A DNA stretch of 64,000 nucleotides from the NCBI GenBank assembly GCA_964556005.1, contig CAZKUR010000010.1:1-64000 (forward strand), written 5' to 3'. Position 1 is the first letter of the stretch. The number at the start of each line of letters is the position of its first letter. The notes below the pieces were generated by a model. The model did not search any database. It saw only the letters and a program-made list of their open reading frames with translations, and was not told the origin of the DNA. The translations under genes and the position numbers were made by a program. This document shows positions 63,505-64,000 of this stretch, one piece after another. The stretch comes from CAZKUR01 sp964556005. Its GTDB lineage: Bacteria; Bacteroidota; Ignavibacteria; Ignavibacteriales; Ignavibacteriaceae.

Positions 63505-64000
63505 ATGCGTTATCTGAGAACAGTATTTATTTTACTATTGTCTTTTATTCTATTCGGTTGTTCCAGTTCCAGGAAATTTTATGAAGAGAATACACTCCTT
63601 TTATCAAAGCCTGCAAATATTAGACTGCTTTTAGTTGAGCAATCCAGCGATCTTACTTTCCCGGTTGATAATTCCATACTTCTTTATGACCGCGATAAAA
63701 TTATTGCGATTGTCGAACCCGGAAATTATTTGCATTTCCGAAAAGACGGCAGTACAGTTGCGCTTTCTATAAAAGATAAAACTTTTTACGCTGAATTTTT
63801 TCAAATAAAATCAAAAGATGAAAATTCATTCATAAATTTTAACGGTAAAAATTTCAAAGGAAAGATAAAATTTTTTATTGCCGGTGGTTACATACGTGCA
63901 GTTAACATACTGCCTCTTGAAGAATATTTAAAGGGAGTAGTACCTGCGGAAATCCCGGTGAAAAACGGCAACAGTTTTTATCAAGCGATTAAAGCGTTTG
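63505..64000 (+). CDS. SpoIID/LytB-domain lipoprotein, 3' end outside the window
   Basis: The first 165 codons of a lipoprotein: signal MRYLRTVFILLLSFILFG with Cys19 as lipidated residue, an N-terminal beta domain, and the beginning of a SpoIID domain (GGYIRAVNILPLEEYLKGVV, PAEIPVKNGNSFYQAIKAF), where LEEYLKGVVPAEIP is the diagnostic motif. SpoIID proteins cleave peptidoglycan strands lacking stem peptides; in non-sporulating Gram-negatives they act in envelope turnover. The gene is cut by the window end. Confidence 0.88.
   Translation, partial: MRYLRTVFILLLSFILFGCSSSRKFYEENTLLLSKPANIRLLLVEQSSDLTFPVDNSILLYDRDKIIAIVEPGNYLHFRKDGSTVALSIKDKTFYAEFFQIKSKDENSFINFNGKNFKGKIKFFIAGGYIRAVNILPLEEYLKGVVPAEIPVKNGNSFYQAIKAF

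Overview
The window is AT-rich, gene-dense bacterial DNA from a Gram-negative member of the Bacteroidota/Chlorobi side of the tree. I infer Ignavibacteria or a close relative. The basis is the protein styles: outer-membrane beta-barrel receptors with a CarboxypepD_reg domain, FG-GAP/ASPIC-UnbV proteins, LytS/LytTR and NarL-type two-component systems, mostly weak Shine-Dalgarno sites, and a tRNA gene without encoded CCA. A run of ten N at 12775-12784 shows it is a scaffolded draft or metagenome assembly. No transposase, integrase, CRISPR array or rRNA was seen.

Layout. 0.3-6.6 kb is housekeeping: a glutaryl-CoA dehydrogenase-like enzyme, guaB, a glycosyltransferase, purD, and exonuclease III on the other strand. 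6.7-19.9 kb is an envelope/efflux block: an OmpR-type regulator and histidine kinase, a TonB-receptor-like barrel, a PepSY-like secreted protein, a YncE-like propeller broken by the assembly gap, a complete TolC/adaptor/RND tripartite pump, and uppP. 20-26.3 kb is an accessory segment on the minus strand: a lipoprotein, a NarL-type regulator and a very large sensor kinase whose periplasmic part is a propeller plus seven FG-GAP calcium repeats plus an ASPIC/UnbV domain. Copies of the last ~110 bp of the RND gene lie on both sides of this segment.

27.0-40.2 kb is the most unusual operon. It holds a TonB-receptor-like barrel, a secreted protein of unknown family, an RND permease, a 145-aa mini-adaptor lipoprotein, a second RND permease, an OprO/OprP-like porin, a paralogue of the secreted protein, and another small secreted protein. 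No full-length adaptor and no TolC are present. 40.4-47.2 kb carries a TPR protein, a decayed cytochrome c fragment, a fatty acid desaturase without an AUG start, an O-methyltransferase and a LytS/LytTR pair. That pair precedes a porin and a CstA-family transporter (47.6-50.7 kb) and probably forms a pyruvate/peptide-uptake control module. 50.8-52.9 kb holds an ArsA-like ATPase between small proteins, one of them DUF59-like.

53.1-60.0 kb is an acetate module: SatP-type acetate transporter, Acs, a GNAT/acyl-CoA-ligase-like protein (probable Acs acetyltransferase), AcuB-like CBS-ACT protein and AcuC-like deacetylase. It parallels acsA-acuABC of Bacillus. The right end has a TPR protein, a 43-aa membrane peptide, tRNA-Ala(CGC), a MATE exporter, a small secreted protein and the start of a SpoIID-domain lipoprotein that runs off the window.
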